Source of the DNA: Acidobacteriota bacterium
Lineage (GTDB): Bacteria > Acidobacteriota > Blastocatellia > UBA7656
NCBI GenBank assembly: GCA_040754075.1
Contig: JBFMDH010000003.1
Location: forward strand, 264,307-328,306
Reading direction: 5' to 3'
DNA length: 64,000 nt
Shown: positions 1 to 8,507 of the stretch, piece by piece
Layout: each line of letters opens with the position of its first letter
Numbering within the stretch: position 1 is the stretch's first letter
Notes under the pieces: model-generated
Seen by the model: the letters and a program-made list of their open reading frames with translations, nothing else
The model's database searches: none
Told to the model about the DNA's origin: nothing
Program-made: the position numbers and the translations under genes

Positions 1-2746
1 CATCTTCGCTCAAGCGCACACGCGACCGCGATTTTTTTAGCTGGGTGTGCGCAAGCGTCGCTTCATGGGTTTCAACTGCAACCTGACGACGCAATTTCGC
101 TTGTAACCACTCACGCGCCTGCGCCAGTTGTTCGCGTGTAAGGTTCACGCGGCGAATGCCGACATCAAGAGGTAAAAGCAAAACAGCAAGCAACAATAGA
201 CTTTCAAAAATTTCTCGCGGTTTGGTTTTGTCTGTGCGACGTTCAAATAAATTCGCTTGACTGGTTGTTTCGTTTGTCTGTGTATCAGCAGTTAATTGAA
301 CGCCGCCGGTCGCTTCGCTGATTTCGGCAAGCAAATTGGTATCGGCATTGGTGATATTGAATTCGGGTGAATAAGAGTTCACCGATCCGGTGACCGGCGC
401 AACCGCGCCGCCCGCCTCGGTGACACTAACGAGATATGCGCCGCGCCCGGTTGCCGTGAAATCGCCTTCATAACGCCCCGATGAAGTCTGTTCGAGCGGT
501 ACATCCAAAGTCGTAAAATCGGGCGTGACGATATGCGCGTTCAGGCGCAAATTATTTTTGAATCCGCCCTCCGGCGTAACGGCTTCAACCGTGATGTGAC
601 CTTTGCCTGCGTTAATTTCGACGCGCGGTTGTAAATCGCTTGCGCCTTGCCTTCTTAATGTATCGCGCAACACCTGCGTCCAGAATTGCCCGAACCCTGA
701 CCAGTTCAACCAACTCGCAGCCCAGCGCCCTTTGGCATCCGATGTAAATGCCGCGGCGCGACCCAACCCGTATTGCCAGACCGCATAAACCGGGTCGTCT
801 TTGTCAGACACCAGCGAGGTAATCGCAGGAGAGTTCAACGAATCGCGCTCGGCGGTTCCGACATAACCGCCAAGTGGTGGTGATTGCGTCCAATCGACGC
901 CTTCGGTTGCCTGCGTTGAACGCACCAGTCGCGCTTGAAAAGGTTCTTCGATAATCGTCGAACGCGAGGCGAGGAAAGCTTCGCGGGTGAAAATCTGCGG
1001 CAAAGTTTCGGCGCGGTCGGTGAAATAAAAACGCCCGCCGCCGATTTTGGCGATGGTTTGCATCCCGGCTACATCCGCATCATTACCGACAGCGATGGTC
1101 GATAGCGTCATCCCGGCTTGATTCACGGTTTGCGCGATGTCTGCAAAATCGCCCGGTTCGCTTTGCCCGTCCGACAAAACAATAATGTGTTTGATCTGCG
1201 CGTCACTGGTTTGCAGGGTCTCGAATGCCTGCTTGATTCCGGGGTACATCACTGTGCCGCCGCCCGCTTGAATGGTTTGAATGTCGCCGATGATCTTCTT
1301 TTTGTTTTCGACTTTGGTGAGCGGAACCACCGTTTGCGGTTCGCTATCGAAAGCGATGATCGTCACTCCGTCGCGTTCCGATAAAAAATCAACTGCCGTG
1401 GAAGCGGCTTCCAGAGCCAGTTCCAGCTTGTTGCGCCCACCGCCCTCGACCTGTAACATCGAACCCGATTTATCAATTACCAGCGCCAGCGCCAGCGCCG
1501 GAAAATGTTTTTTCTGCCGGACATCGAGTGAAACCGGCAAGACTTCTTCGACAGGAGTTTTGTAATACCCGCCGGGTCCAAAACTCTGTTCGCCGCCAAT
1601 CATCAGAAAGCCGCCGCCCAAATCTTTGACATAAGCCTGCGTCATGCGCATCTGCTCTTTGGTGAGTTGCGTTGCCGGAAGATTATCGAAAATCACCAGG
1701 TCATAATTTTGAAACCCGGCAAGTGAAGCGGGCGCGGCGCGGCTCAGGTCGGCAACGAAATTGCCTTCGCTCAGCACCCGCATCAATGCCGATGAAGGTT
1801 GCGCGTCGCCCGTCACATAAAGCACTTTCGGACGACCTTCGACAAATGAAAAGGCTTCGCGGGAATTGTTCTGCACGAAGGTATCGACGTTCGGTGATTC
1901 GATTTCGGCGCGATAGGTATAAAAGCCTTTCTGTTCGATGCGCTCAGGCAATACAAAAACATTTTCACCGGCGGCGGTCAGTTGCACTTCGCGTTCGGCA
2001 ATCAAAGTGTCATTGCGAAAGACTCTGAGTTTTGCTGCCGTGTCAACTGTGCTGTCAACCGTGGCTTTCAATTCAAATGCTTCGCCTTCGGCGAGTTGTT
2101 CGGGGGCGGTGAGTTCGCGAACTGCGATTTCACCTTGTTGTGCGGCAGTTTCACTCGTGGTGCTCACCAGGCGCGTGTGAACTTCGATGGATTCGGCTTT
2201 GAGTAGCTTGGCTTCGGCAATCGCGTTTTCAAGGTTTTCATTGCCATCGGAAATCAGCACCAATCGCCCGACCGCTTCATCGGGAACGAGCGCCGCCGCG
2301 AGTTTCAAGGCACCCGCGACGTTGGTGTAATCACGCGCGGGCGCGGAACTGATTTCATTCAGTTTCCATTCGCCCAAAATTTCTTTGCGAGTCGGCGCAA
2401 GTTCCACCGAAGCGTCGCGCCCGAAGACAATCACCCCGATGAAATCACGCGGCGCGGCACGAGCGACCTCGCGGTTAATAAATTCAATGGCGCTTTGGTG
2501 CTGGTTTTGCGCGACACTTGCCGAAACGTCAACCAGAAAAATCAACGCCAGATCACGCGAAGTGGTGCGCACCCGCAAGCCCGCAAGCGCCAGCGTCAGT
2601 AAAACGAGAATCGCAATGCGAACCCCAACGCTCCAGCGCGCCCGCAAACGCGAGAGATTTGCCAGGCTATGTCGCGCCAGATAGATTGCCGCCGGAATCA
2701 GCAGCAATAACAGAAGCGCGCTTGGATTGGTAAATTCGATTCTCAT
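1..2746 (-). CDS. VWA / glutamine-amidotransferase-like membrane protein (3' end beyond window)
   Basis: The minus-strand frame opens at ATG 2746 and stays open to the window edge (about 915 codons), so the C-terminus is missing. The N-terminus has two hydrophobic segments, then a VWA-like domain with FLVDVSAS (a MIDAS-type DxSxS) near residue 75. A middle region looks ThuA/GATase1-like (GGGFLMIGGEQSFGPGG). A second VWA follows with VIDKSGSM and HIIVLSDGQSEPGDF. Proteins of this layout usually sit beside a BatA-like VWA gene, as the gene at 4559-6409 does here. The role is unknown; a membrane-anchored metal-dependent adhesion or assembly factor is inference. Here the pair is separated by a restriction-modification cassette, and translation starts only 8 bases after the nuclease stop codon. 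Confidence 0.8.
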   Translation of the reverse strand, partial: MRIEFTNPSALLLLLLIPAAIYLARHSLANLSRLRARWSVGVRIAILVLLTLALAGLRVRTTSRDLALIFLVDVSASVAQNQHQSAIEFINREVARAAPRDFIGVIVFGRDASVELAPTRKEILGEWKLNEISSAPARDYTNVAGALKLAAALVPDEAVGRLVLISDGNENLENAIAEAKLLKAESIEVHTRLVSTTSETAAQQGEIAVRELTAPEQLAEGEAFELKATVDSTVDTAAKLRVFRNDTLIAEREVQLTAAGENVFVLPERIEQKGFYTYRAEIESPNVDTFVQNNSREAFSFVEGRPKVLYVTGDAQPSSALMRVLSEGNFVADLSRAAPASLAGFQNYDLVIFDNLPATQLTKEQMRMTQAYVKDLGGGFLMIGGEQSFGPGGYYKTPVEEVLPVSLDVRQKKHFPALALALVIDKSGSMLQVEGGGRNKLELALEAASTAVDFLSERDGVTIIAFDSEPQTVVPLTKVENKKKIIGDIQTIQAGGGTVMYPGIKQAFETLQTSDAQIKHIIVLSDGQSEPGDFADIAQTVNQAGMTLSTIAVGNDADVAGMQTIAKIGGGRFYFTDRAETLPQIFTREAFLASRSTIIEEPFQARLVRSTQATEGVDWTQSPPLGGYVGTAERDSLNSPAITSLVSDKDDPVYAVWQYGLGRAAAFTSDAKGRWAASWLNWSGFGQFWTQVLRDTLRRQGASDLQPRVEINAGKGHITVEAVTPEGGFKNNLRLNAHIVTPDFTTLDVPLEQTSSGRYEGDFTATGRGAYLVSVTEAGGAVAPVTGSVNSYSPEFNITNADTNLLAEISEATGGVQLTADTQTNETTSQANLFERRTDKTKPREIFESLLLLAVLLLPLDVGIRRVNLTREQLAQAREWLQAKLRRQVAVETHEATLAHTQLKKSRSRVRLSED

Positions 2747-2754
2747 GAGGGCTT

Positions 2755-3585
2755 TCAGAGATTAATTTGGAAAACCAGAAAAAATCCATTGAAATGATGT
2801 TTGAGTTTAAAGACTTTGAATTGTTCGAGTTGGGTTTTATTGAACGCTCGCTTCATTTTCTTAATGGCGATTTCTTCATCTGCCTGTGAATGACAAGGTA
2901 GCACTAAATTCAATGTGTCCTCTGCGATTTCGGGATATTTGGTTGAGTTTAAAATATTGCCTTCGGCTTTGACCTCTGTCATCACACGGAAACGAAGTTT
3001 AACGGAAGCCTTGTCCACAGTTCTCACTTTGCTGAAACTCTCTTGTTCCGAAAAGGTTGTGATGAGTAATTCCTTTAAATCTTCGTCAACTGCTATTCCG
3101 CTTTGTTTTATACGTTCCTCAAGAACTTGCGAAAAAGATTTGCTTATCAATTCTTCGGTGTTGATAGTTTCAAAAAAGCTGCCGTGAACCAAAGCAACTT
3201 TAACCTTGCCTCTTTTTCTACCGCGCACCAGATAAAACACTTCACGCACAGGCAAACTATTGATGTCATCACCGGCAGTTTCCATTTGTTGACGAATGAT
3301 GCTGTTCTCGCTTTTAATGACTTTTGCAATTTCTTTTTTGCCTGAAGGAATCGTTGAGTTGAATGACGAAACCATATAGCTATCGCTGTCTTTCAGTTCT
3401 ATCAACTCACCACCTGTAAATAGTTTTTCACCTTTGTTGAGTTTGATTGCCATATCAGGAAACTGACCGGCATTTTTGCAAGACAACAAACTCTCATCAA
3501 AAGGAAAAACTTCAAGCTTGCCACTTTCCTTGAAGCGGGATTTTTGATTAAAAAGAGATTTGAATAAGTGGTAAATGGAATTCAT
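2755..3585 (-). CDS. Putative type II restriction endonuclease (PD-(D/E)XK-like)
   Basis: This 276-aa protein is AT-richer than its neighbours. It is translationally coupled to the upstream methyltransferase through an ATGA overlap. I do not recognise its family. Residues about 43-68 read FPDMAIK, then GGELIELKDS, spaced like a PD...ExK nuclease core (Asp of FPD, Glu and Lys of ELK). The rest is mixed alpha/beta with no membrane segment or signal peptide. The pairing with a modification methylase is the main argument that it is the cognate restriction enzyme. A specificity or regulatory subunit is the alternative. The recognition sequence cannot be read from sequence alone. Confidence 0.55.
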   Translation of the reverse strand: MNSIYHLFKSLFNQKSRFKESGKLEVFPFDESLLSCKNAGQFPDMAIKLNKGEKLFTGGELIELKDSDSYMVSSFNSTIPSGKKEIAKVIKSENSIIRQQMETAGDDINSLPVREVFYLVRGRKRGKVKVALVHGSFFETINTEELISKSFSQVLEERIKQSGIAVDEDLKELLITTFSEQESFSKVRTVDKASVKLRFRVMTEVKAEGNILNSTKYPEIAEDTLNLVLPCHSQADEEIAIKKMKRAFNKTQLEQFKVFKLKHHFNGFFLVFQINL

Positions 3586-4466
3586 TGGTTGTCAAATAGA
3601 GTTGCAATTTGTTTTTTCTTTTTGGGTTCAATAGCGTCAATCTTGCCGCCCCAAATTTCTGCCAGGTTGTCTGTATAAAGATATTCTTTGTAAAGCGGGT
3701 GAATGGAATCGGCGTCGCGCAAATTTTCCAGACGCTCTTTAATGCACGCCGCGTTTTTCGGGTCTATCTCGATGCTGATGGATTGACGATGCGTTTGCAA
3801 AGCGGTGACTGCCGTTGTTCCTGTTCCTGAAAACGGATCAAGCACCGTATCGCCCGGTGAAGTTGAGGTTAAGATCATTCTGAGCAGCAAAGCGATTGGC
3901 GATTGCTGCTTGTGAAAGCGTTCACCATTTTCCAGACGCAAGGCTTCCGCTCCTGCAAAATAACCCGATGTCAATTCACGAATATCATCCCAAACGTCGG
4001 TGACAAAAATGCCGCCTTCACGGTCGTATTTGTAATTTGCCGGAAGAGGCGGCGTGATGCGCAGTCGATTAAAAACGCGCGGTTTCGCGCCTTTTGTGGC
4101 ATAAGCGATGATCTGATATTGCTTGCCGTATCTGCCTTGCACGGGAACCGCCGAGGTTTTCTTTTTCCAGATAATCAGGTTTTGAAATACCCAACCGGTC
4201 TCGCGCAAACATCGCAAGACCTGTTCGCTGTTTTTCTCGCGCTGCATGAAATAGATTGCGCCGCCGGTTTGCGTGAGCCGAAAAACCGCATCGCAAACCT
4301 CGCGCATCATTTGCCAGTAAGCTACTTCGGGCATAGCGTCGTTGTGCAGCGCGTAATCTTTCTGCTGATTAAAAGGCGGGTCGAGAAAAGTCAAATCAAC
4401 CCGCCGGTCAATTTTGCCGGACTCAAAAACCGCCAGAGCGTTGTCGTTGAAAATTTCGTAGTTCAT
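3582..4466 (-). CDS. Site-specific DNA methyltransferase, probably N6-adenine, beta-class
   Basis: This 294-aa protein has the catalytic motif IV near the N-terminus (LTFLDPPFNQQKD, about residues 26-38) and the SAM-binding motif I near the C-terminus (DTVLDPFSGTGTT, about 212-224). That order is beta-class. DPPF favours N6-adenine; N4-cytosine enzymes normally carry SPP. The segment between them holds the putative target-recognition region. The stop codon overlaps the start of the nuclease-like gene by four bases, which implies co-expression. The pair interrupts a VWA gene pair on the same strand, a sign of insertion by horizontal transfer. Confidence 0.88.
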   Translation of the reverse strand: MNYEIFNDNALAVFESGKIDRRVDLTFLDPPFNQQKDYALHNDAMPEVAYWQMMREVCDAVFRLTQTGGAIYFMQREKNSEQVLRCLRETGWVFQNLIIWKKKTSAVPVQGRYGKQYQIIAYATKGAKPRVFNRLRITPPLPANYKYDREGGIFVTDVWDDIRELTSGYFAGAEALRLENGERFHKQQSPIALLLRMILTSTSPGDTVLDPFSGTGTTAVTALQTHRQSISIEIDPKNAACIKERLENLRDADSIHPLYKEYLYTDNLAEIWGGKIDAIEPKKKKQIATLFDNQ

Positions 4467-4558
4467 AAGTTTTATCGAAAGTTAAAAATTCTTTGGCTAC
4501 GTTAGCTCTTCGCTTTTTTCTTTTCAAGCTAAGACATTGCTAACATCCCTGCCGGAAA

Positions 4559-6409
4559 TCAGACGGCGATGCGTTTGTGATAAATCCACCATTCCAAACT
4601 TAACAGGGCAAGCACGGCGACGATTATCCACATCCAGATTTCGCGTTCGGCGCTGAAACTTTGCGACGCGCCGCTTACGCTACCGGCGCGCGTTTGAATG
4701 GCTTCGCGCGGCGTCGTGTTGGATTCACTTTCGTTCAATAAACTTACGGCAAAGCCCGGCGCATCTTTCACTTCGTATAAACCAACCTGCAAAGTATCGG
4801 CAAACGCTGCCGTGCCTTCGCGTAAATCAAGGTCTATTGAATCACCTGCGGGCGTAGTGATTTCGGCTTGGGTATTCGCGGCGCGAATGGTTGCCACGCC
4901 TCCGGCGCGAATCGCCCGTTCTTCGTTTAAGCTCTCGCGACCGGCAAGCCACGAAAGCGAATTCGCCAGGAAAATCGGAAATTCGACTTTAAGCGGCAAA
5001 TCGCTTTTGGTTAAATCAAAACCGAGCATCACCACACGCCGTTTATTTTGTTCGCCGGCGAAAATCAATCCGTCACCATTATTTGCGGCAATCGCTTTCA
5101 ACCAGGCAGCGGCTTGGCGTTTGGCTGCGGTTTCGATATGCACATCGGCATAACTTAAATAGCTATTCGCCGGGTGGGCGCGGTCGAGGGTGTTTAGCGC
5201 CGGCGCATCAAGTTGTCCTGTAGTTTGCCAGTATCCTGAAACGTCGAGCGGATTGATGGCAAGCAGCGGTTTATTGGCTGCAAGGATTTCCTGCGAAATC
5301 GCGCCGTCAGTGACCACACAATCGAACCCGTCAAGCGGCGCAGAAGCGGAATTCAATTTGCGCGCTTCAACCGCCGAGTTGACCGCGATGGCTTGCAAGA
5401 GAAATGGATTATCGCTTACCACAGCAACCCGCACGCGGCGCGAATCTGCAAGCATGGCAAAAGCGAGATTATCCGCGGCGAGGTCGTCTTCGTCGCCGGT
5501 GATTCTCAGTTCCGCGAGTCCGCCGGTCGCGGGCAGCGTGTCAAAGACCATAGCGGCTCTTTCATTGGCGGCAATGTTTGCGGTGCGCACATCCGCGAGC
5601 CGGTTTTCAATTTTAAGTTCGAGATTGACGGTCGCTGCCTTATCGCTGAAATTGGCAATCGAAGCGAAGAGTTCCTGTTTGCCGGTTGCCTGATTTTGCC
5701 GCGTATTCATCGCCACAATGCCAAGGTTTTGGGCGCGTTTGCCGACGCTCACCAGACGGGTTGCGGTTGCGCGCTGAATAGCTTGCGCGCTATTGAAATT
5801 GTTGGTTGTGACCACAGATGAACCGCCGCCATCCGAGATAACCACGATACCGGCGTCGCGTTCGGCTTTGGCTAACTGTTCGGCAAGCAGTAAAGCGTCA
5901 GCGAGGTTTCCCGCCGCATCGGTTGGCTGAATCTGATTGATGGCTGAACGCAGCGCAGCATGGTCTGATGTCAATGTCGAACGCACCGTCACTCGCGATG
6001 AACTTTCGATAATCGCTGCGCGGTCATTGCCGCCGAGACTCGCAATCATGTCATTGGCTAATTTTTTCGCGCGTTGAAGACGTGTATCGCCGTCTTCGTC
6101 ACGCGCACTCATACTGGCGGTCGAGTCGATGATGATGATCGAACTGCCTGCGGCAAGCGCCTGAGTTTTAATGAGCGGTCGAGCCAAAGCGAAGACCAGC
6201 GCGGCAAGCGCAAGGAGTTGTAAAACGAGCAGCAGACTGCGGCGTAATTTTCTGAACGGCGCGTTGGCTTCGATCTCTTCCAAAGCGCGTTGCCACAAGA
6301 AGACACTTGAAACCACACGCCGTTTGCGCTTGAGTTTAAGCAGGTAGAAGAAAATGATAATGGCGCTGATGAGCAACCACCACAACGCGCTTACCGATAG
6401 AAATCGCAT
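4559..6409 (-). CDS. BatA-like VWA membrane protein
   Basis: This 616-aa protein begins with the aerotolerance-regulator (BatA) N-terminal arrangement: a hydrophobic segment (LWWLLISAIIIFFYLLKL), a basic loop, then a second hydrophobic stretch (LLLVLQLLALAALVFALARP). The VWA domain follows with IIIDSTASMSARD (MIDAS DxTxS) and VVISDGGGSS. A C-terminal helix (WMWIIVAVLALLSLEWWIY) anchors the other end, so the VWA and beta-rich middle should face the periplasm. The start at 6409 precedes the first transmembrane helix directly. It was probably once adjacent to the gene at 1-2746. Physiological function is not established. Confidence 0.85.
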   Translation of the reverse strand: MRFLSVSALWWLLISAIIIFFYLLKLKRKRRVVSSVFLWQRALEEIEANAPFRKLRRSLLLVLQLLALAALVFALARPLIKTQALAAGSSIIIIDSTASMSARDEDGDTRLQRAKKLANDMIASLGGNDRAAIIESSSRVTVRSTLTSDHAALRSAINQIQPTDAAGNLADALLLAEQLAKAERDAGIVVISDGGGSSVVTTNNFNSAQAIQRATATRLVSVGKRAQNLGIVAMNTRQNQATGKQELFASIANFSDKAATVNLELKIENRLADVRTANIAANERAAMVFDTLPATGGLAELRITGDEDDLAADNLAFAMLADSRRVRVAVVSDNPFLLQAIAVNSAVEARKLNSASAPLDGFDCVVTDGAISQEILAANKPLLAINPLDVSGYWQTTGQLDAPALNTLDRAHPANSYLSYADVHIETAAKRQAAAWLKAIAANNGDGLIFAGEQNKRRVVMLGFDLTKSDLPLKVEFPIFLANSLSWLAGRESLNEERAIRAGGVATIRAANTQAEITTPAGDSIDLDLREGTAAFADTLQVGLYEVKDAPGFAVSLLNESESNTTPREAIQTRAGSVSGASQSFSAEREIWMWIIVAVLALLSLEWWIYHKRIAV

Positions 6410-6482
6410 AACACCTTTACGGACAACTGCCTTTCACGGTTCCTGATTTGAACCGGCTCACAAGTTTTAACTTGAACCGCCA

Positions 6483-6543
6483 GAATGCCAAAGCGCCAGG
6501 AAAATTTTTTCATGGTTTGGCGTATTTTGCGTCCTGGCGATTC
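6483..6543. repeat. Palindromic short-word repeat upstream of the PAP2 gene
   Basis: Inverted copies of CGCCAGGA (about 6494-6501) and TCCTGGCG (6532-6539) flank repeats of a TTTGGCG-like word. This is the same class of element as the other palindromic short-tandem-repeat sites in this window, with a different word. Confidence 0.6.
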
Positions 6544-6721
6544 AAATTTTTTTGACTGAGAATCAGCAAGTATTGCATAGCCGATTGATTGACAGCCAAC
6601 TCAGGCAACCGGCTTTGATGCGGGTTTGCGGCTGGATGCCGAAAAAGTTCCTCTGGGATTTGATTTTTAATTGGGGTATAAAATTTATATCGGGCAAAAT
6701 TTATCAATAGATTTTCTGCAT

Positions 6722-7441
6722 ATGTCTGAAACCCTTATCACCAAAGAGAATTCATCAACACTCACGCCACGGCAACGCAAAGCCTTGTACAAACGAAAAT
6801 CCACCTGGGCTTTTGCGGTCTCGCTCATCATCTATGCGGTGCTTGCGGGGTTTGCGTTTATTCATCCGTATTTCGGCTGGGATTTACGTATCGAAAATTT
6901 TGTGCAGACCATCAGCCTTCCGGGTTTTCGCGAATTGATGCTCTTTTTAACCCTGCTTGGCAATGGCTGGACGCCGTATTTAACGGTGATTATCGCCAGT
7001 ATTTTTTTGCGAATGCTGAAACGCAAACCCGAAGCCTTTATCTGTCTGGTGGGCGTGTCTGCGATTGCCACCGTGAATCAGTTGATGAAAATTGTGATAG
7101 GCAGACCGCGTCCGAGTGGTGAGTTGGTCAATGTCTTCTCAGGCGTTGACCATCATAGTTTCCCGTCGGGGCATACGATTTTTTTTACCGTGTTTTTTGG
7201 TTTTCTGCTGTTTTTAACCTATGTCTTTCGCTTGCGCCCGGTGTATCGCTGGATACTGACCTTGCTTTTCGGCGGGATGATTGCGCTCATCGGGCTATCG
7301 CGTGTTTATCTTGGCGCGCATTGGCCCAGCGATGTCATCGGCGGTTACATTGTCGGCAGCCTCTGGCTTGCGGTGATGATCCGGGTTTATGCCTATATGA
7401 AATTGAAAGAGCAAAAGGGAACAGTTGAAACCATTGATTGA
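6722..7441 (+). CDS. PAP2-family phosphatase
   Basis: All three signatures of the PAP2 acid-phosphatase superfamily are visible: KIVIGRPRP, SFPSGHTIF and SRVYLGAHWPSD (the catalytic histidines lie in the second and third). At least five hydrophobic segments make it an integral membrane enzyme, likely acting on lipid phosphates such as undecaprenyl-PP or phosphatidate at the periplasmic face. An upstream in-frame ATG at 6671 exists, but the 17 extra residues are polar and precede a conventional cytosolic N-tail, so I prefer ATG 6722. Substrate cannot be assigned from sequence. Confidence 0.85.
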   Translation: MSETLITKENSSTLTPRQRKALYKRKSTWAFAVSLIIYAVLAGFAFIHPYFGWDLRIENFVQTISLPGFRELMLFLTLLGNGWTPYLTVIIASIFLRMLKRKPEAFICLVGVSAIATVNQLMKIVIGRPRPSGELVNVFSGVDHHSFPSGHTIFFTVFFGFLLFLTYVFRLRPVYRWILTLLFGGMIALIGLSRVYLGAHWPSDVIGGYIVGSLWLAVMIRVYAYMKLKEQKGTVETID

Positions 7442-7514
7442 CCTCGGGGCGCGGTTACCGGTTCTTTGACCGCGCTTAGCTGGGCAGTTATGATTTTCGC
7501 TGCAAGAAGCTGTT

Positions 7515-8414
7515 ATGGCGACAACCGGAAGAAAACGAAAAATCTTGTGGCGGACCTTCATGTCCTTCCTCGATAACAACCTCACAACATCGGCAGCGGC
7601 AATTTCTTATTCGTTAATTCTCGCACTGTTTCCGAGTCTGCTGTTTTTACTGACCATCGGCAACAGTCTGATTGGACCGGAACGTGTCGAACGTTACGTG
7701 CTCAAACAGGTGCTCGATTTTTTCCCCGTCGCTTACGGGTTTATTCGTAACAACCTCGAATCGCTCTCGTCGCTTTCGACGCGCCTGATTATCACCTGTT
7801 TTATCGGCATGCTGTGGGCAGGGATGGGCATATTTTCGGTGATTGAAACGGCGCTCAATCGCATTTACGGAACTTCGCCGCGCTCGTTTCTGCACGGGCG
7901 CGCAGTCAATTTCGCGATGATCAATCTGGTCTTCGCGCTGCTCGGAGTTTCGGCTTTGTCAACGGCGGTGCTCACCGGTTTACAATCGACAGTCGGTTCA
8001 TTGCCGATTAAATTGGGTGAAAAGGTCGCGGCGTTTTCGGGGTTTGTGTGGCAATCGTTATTTGTTCTGGTGAGTATGGTCATTACCATCACCTTGTTTA
8101 CCGTGATGTACAAATGGTTGCCGAATACAAAAATTTCAACCCGTGAAGCGTTGACCGGCGGCATCATTGCAGGCGTGTTGTGGGAATGCGCAAAATACGG
8201 ATTTTCTTTTCTGCTGCCTTTTTTCAATTACGATTTGTTGCACGGGTCAATCGGCGCAGCCGTGGCATTGCTCACCTGGGTCTATACCTCAAGCGTGATT
8301 ATGTTATTTGGCGTACAGTTCACTGCTATCCTGCATCGCGATCATTTGTTGCATGCGGTGGATGCCAAAGCCGTTCCGGTGGTTAATGAAACGCCCATCG
8401 GCGTCAGCGAATAA
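7515..8414 (+). CDS. YihY/BrkB-family membrane protein
   Basis: This 299-aa polytopic protein has about six hydrophobic segments and the family-typical opening around residues 15-50: a short basic stretch, then DNNLTTSAAAISYSLILALFPSLLFLL. Further on are MLWAGMGIFSVIETALNRIYG and PLLTGGIIAGVLWE-like helices. YihY proteins were once called RNase BN; that assignment is now known to belong to another protein, and the family's role is uncertain, probably envelope-related. The gene follows the PAP2 gene by about 70 bases on the same strand and could share its transcript. Confidence 0.85.
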   Translation: MATTGRKRKILWRTFMSFLDNNLTTSAAAISYSLILALFPSLLFLLTIGNSLIGPERVERYVLKQVLDFFPVAYGFIRNNLESLSSLSTRLIITCFIGMLWAGMGIFSVIETALNRIYGTSPRSFLHGRAVNFAMINLVFALLGVSALSTAVLTGLQSTVGSLPIKLGEKVAAFSGFVWQSLFVLVSMVITITLFTVMYKWLPNTKISTREALTGGIIAGVLWECAKYGFSFLLPFFNYDLLHGSIGAAVALLTWVYTSSVIMLFGVQFTAILHRDHLLHAVDAKAVPVVNETPIGVSE

Positions 8415-8475
8415 AAAAGGCAAAGGTTAAAATTGCCTTCGCCATACTTTTAACTTTTGCCTTTTTACTTGATAG
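8415..8475. repeat. Palindromic A/T-rich repeat, possible terminator
   Basis: Copies of the word AAAAGGCAAAGGTTAAAA are followed by its inverted form (ACTTTTAACTTTTGCC, then TTTTT). It begins right after the YihY stop codon. The run of T after the hairpin could terminate transcription. The same word recurs several times in the tRNA/Y-RNA island. Confidence 0.6.
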
Positions 8476-8507
8476 GTCTTTTCACGGTCGGGCTACTGAT
8501 TCATTGT

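Noticed and set aside
603-2733. Plus-strand ORFs in the first 2.7 kb
   Set aside because: They are shadows of the open minus-strand VWA gene, which has coherent motifs throughout.
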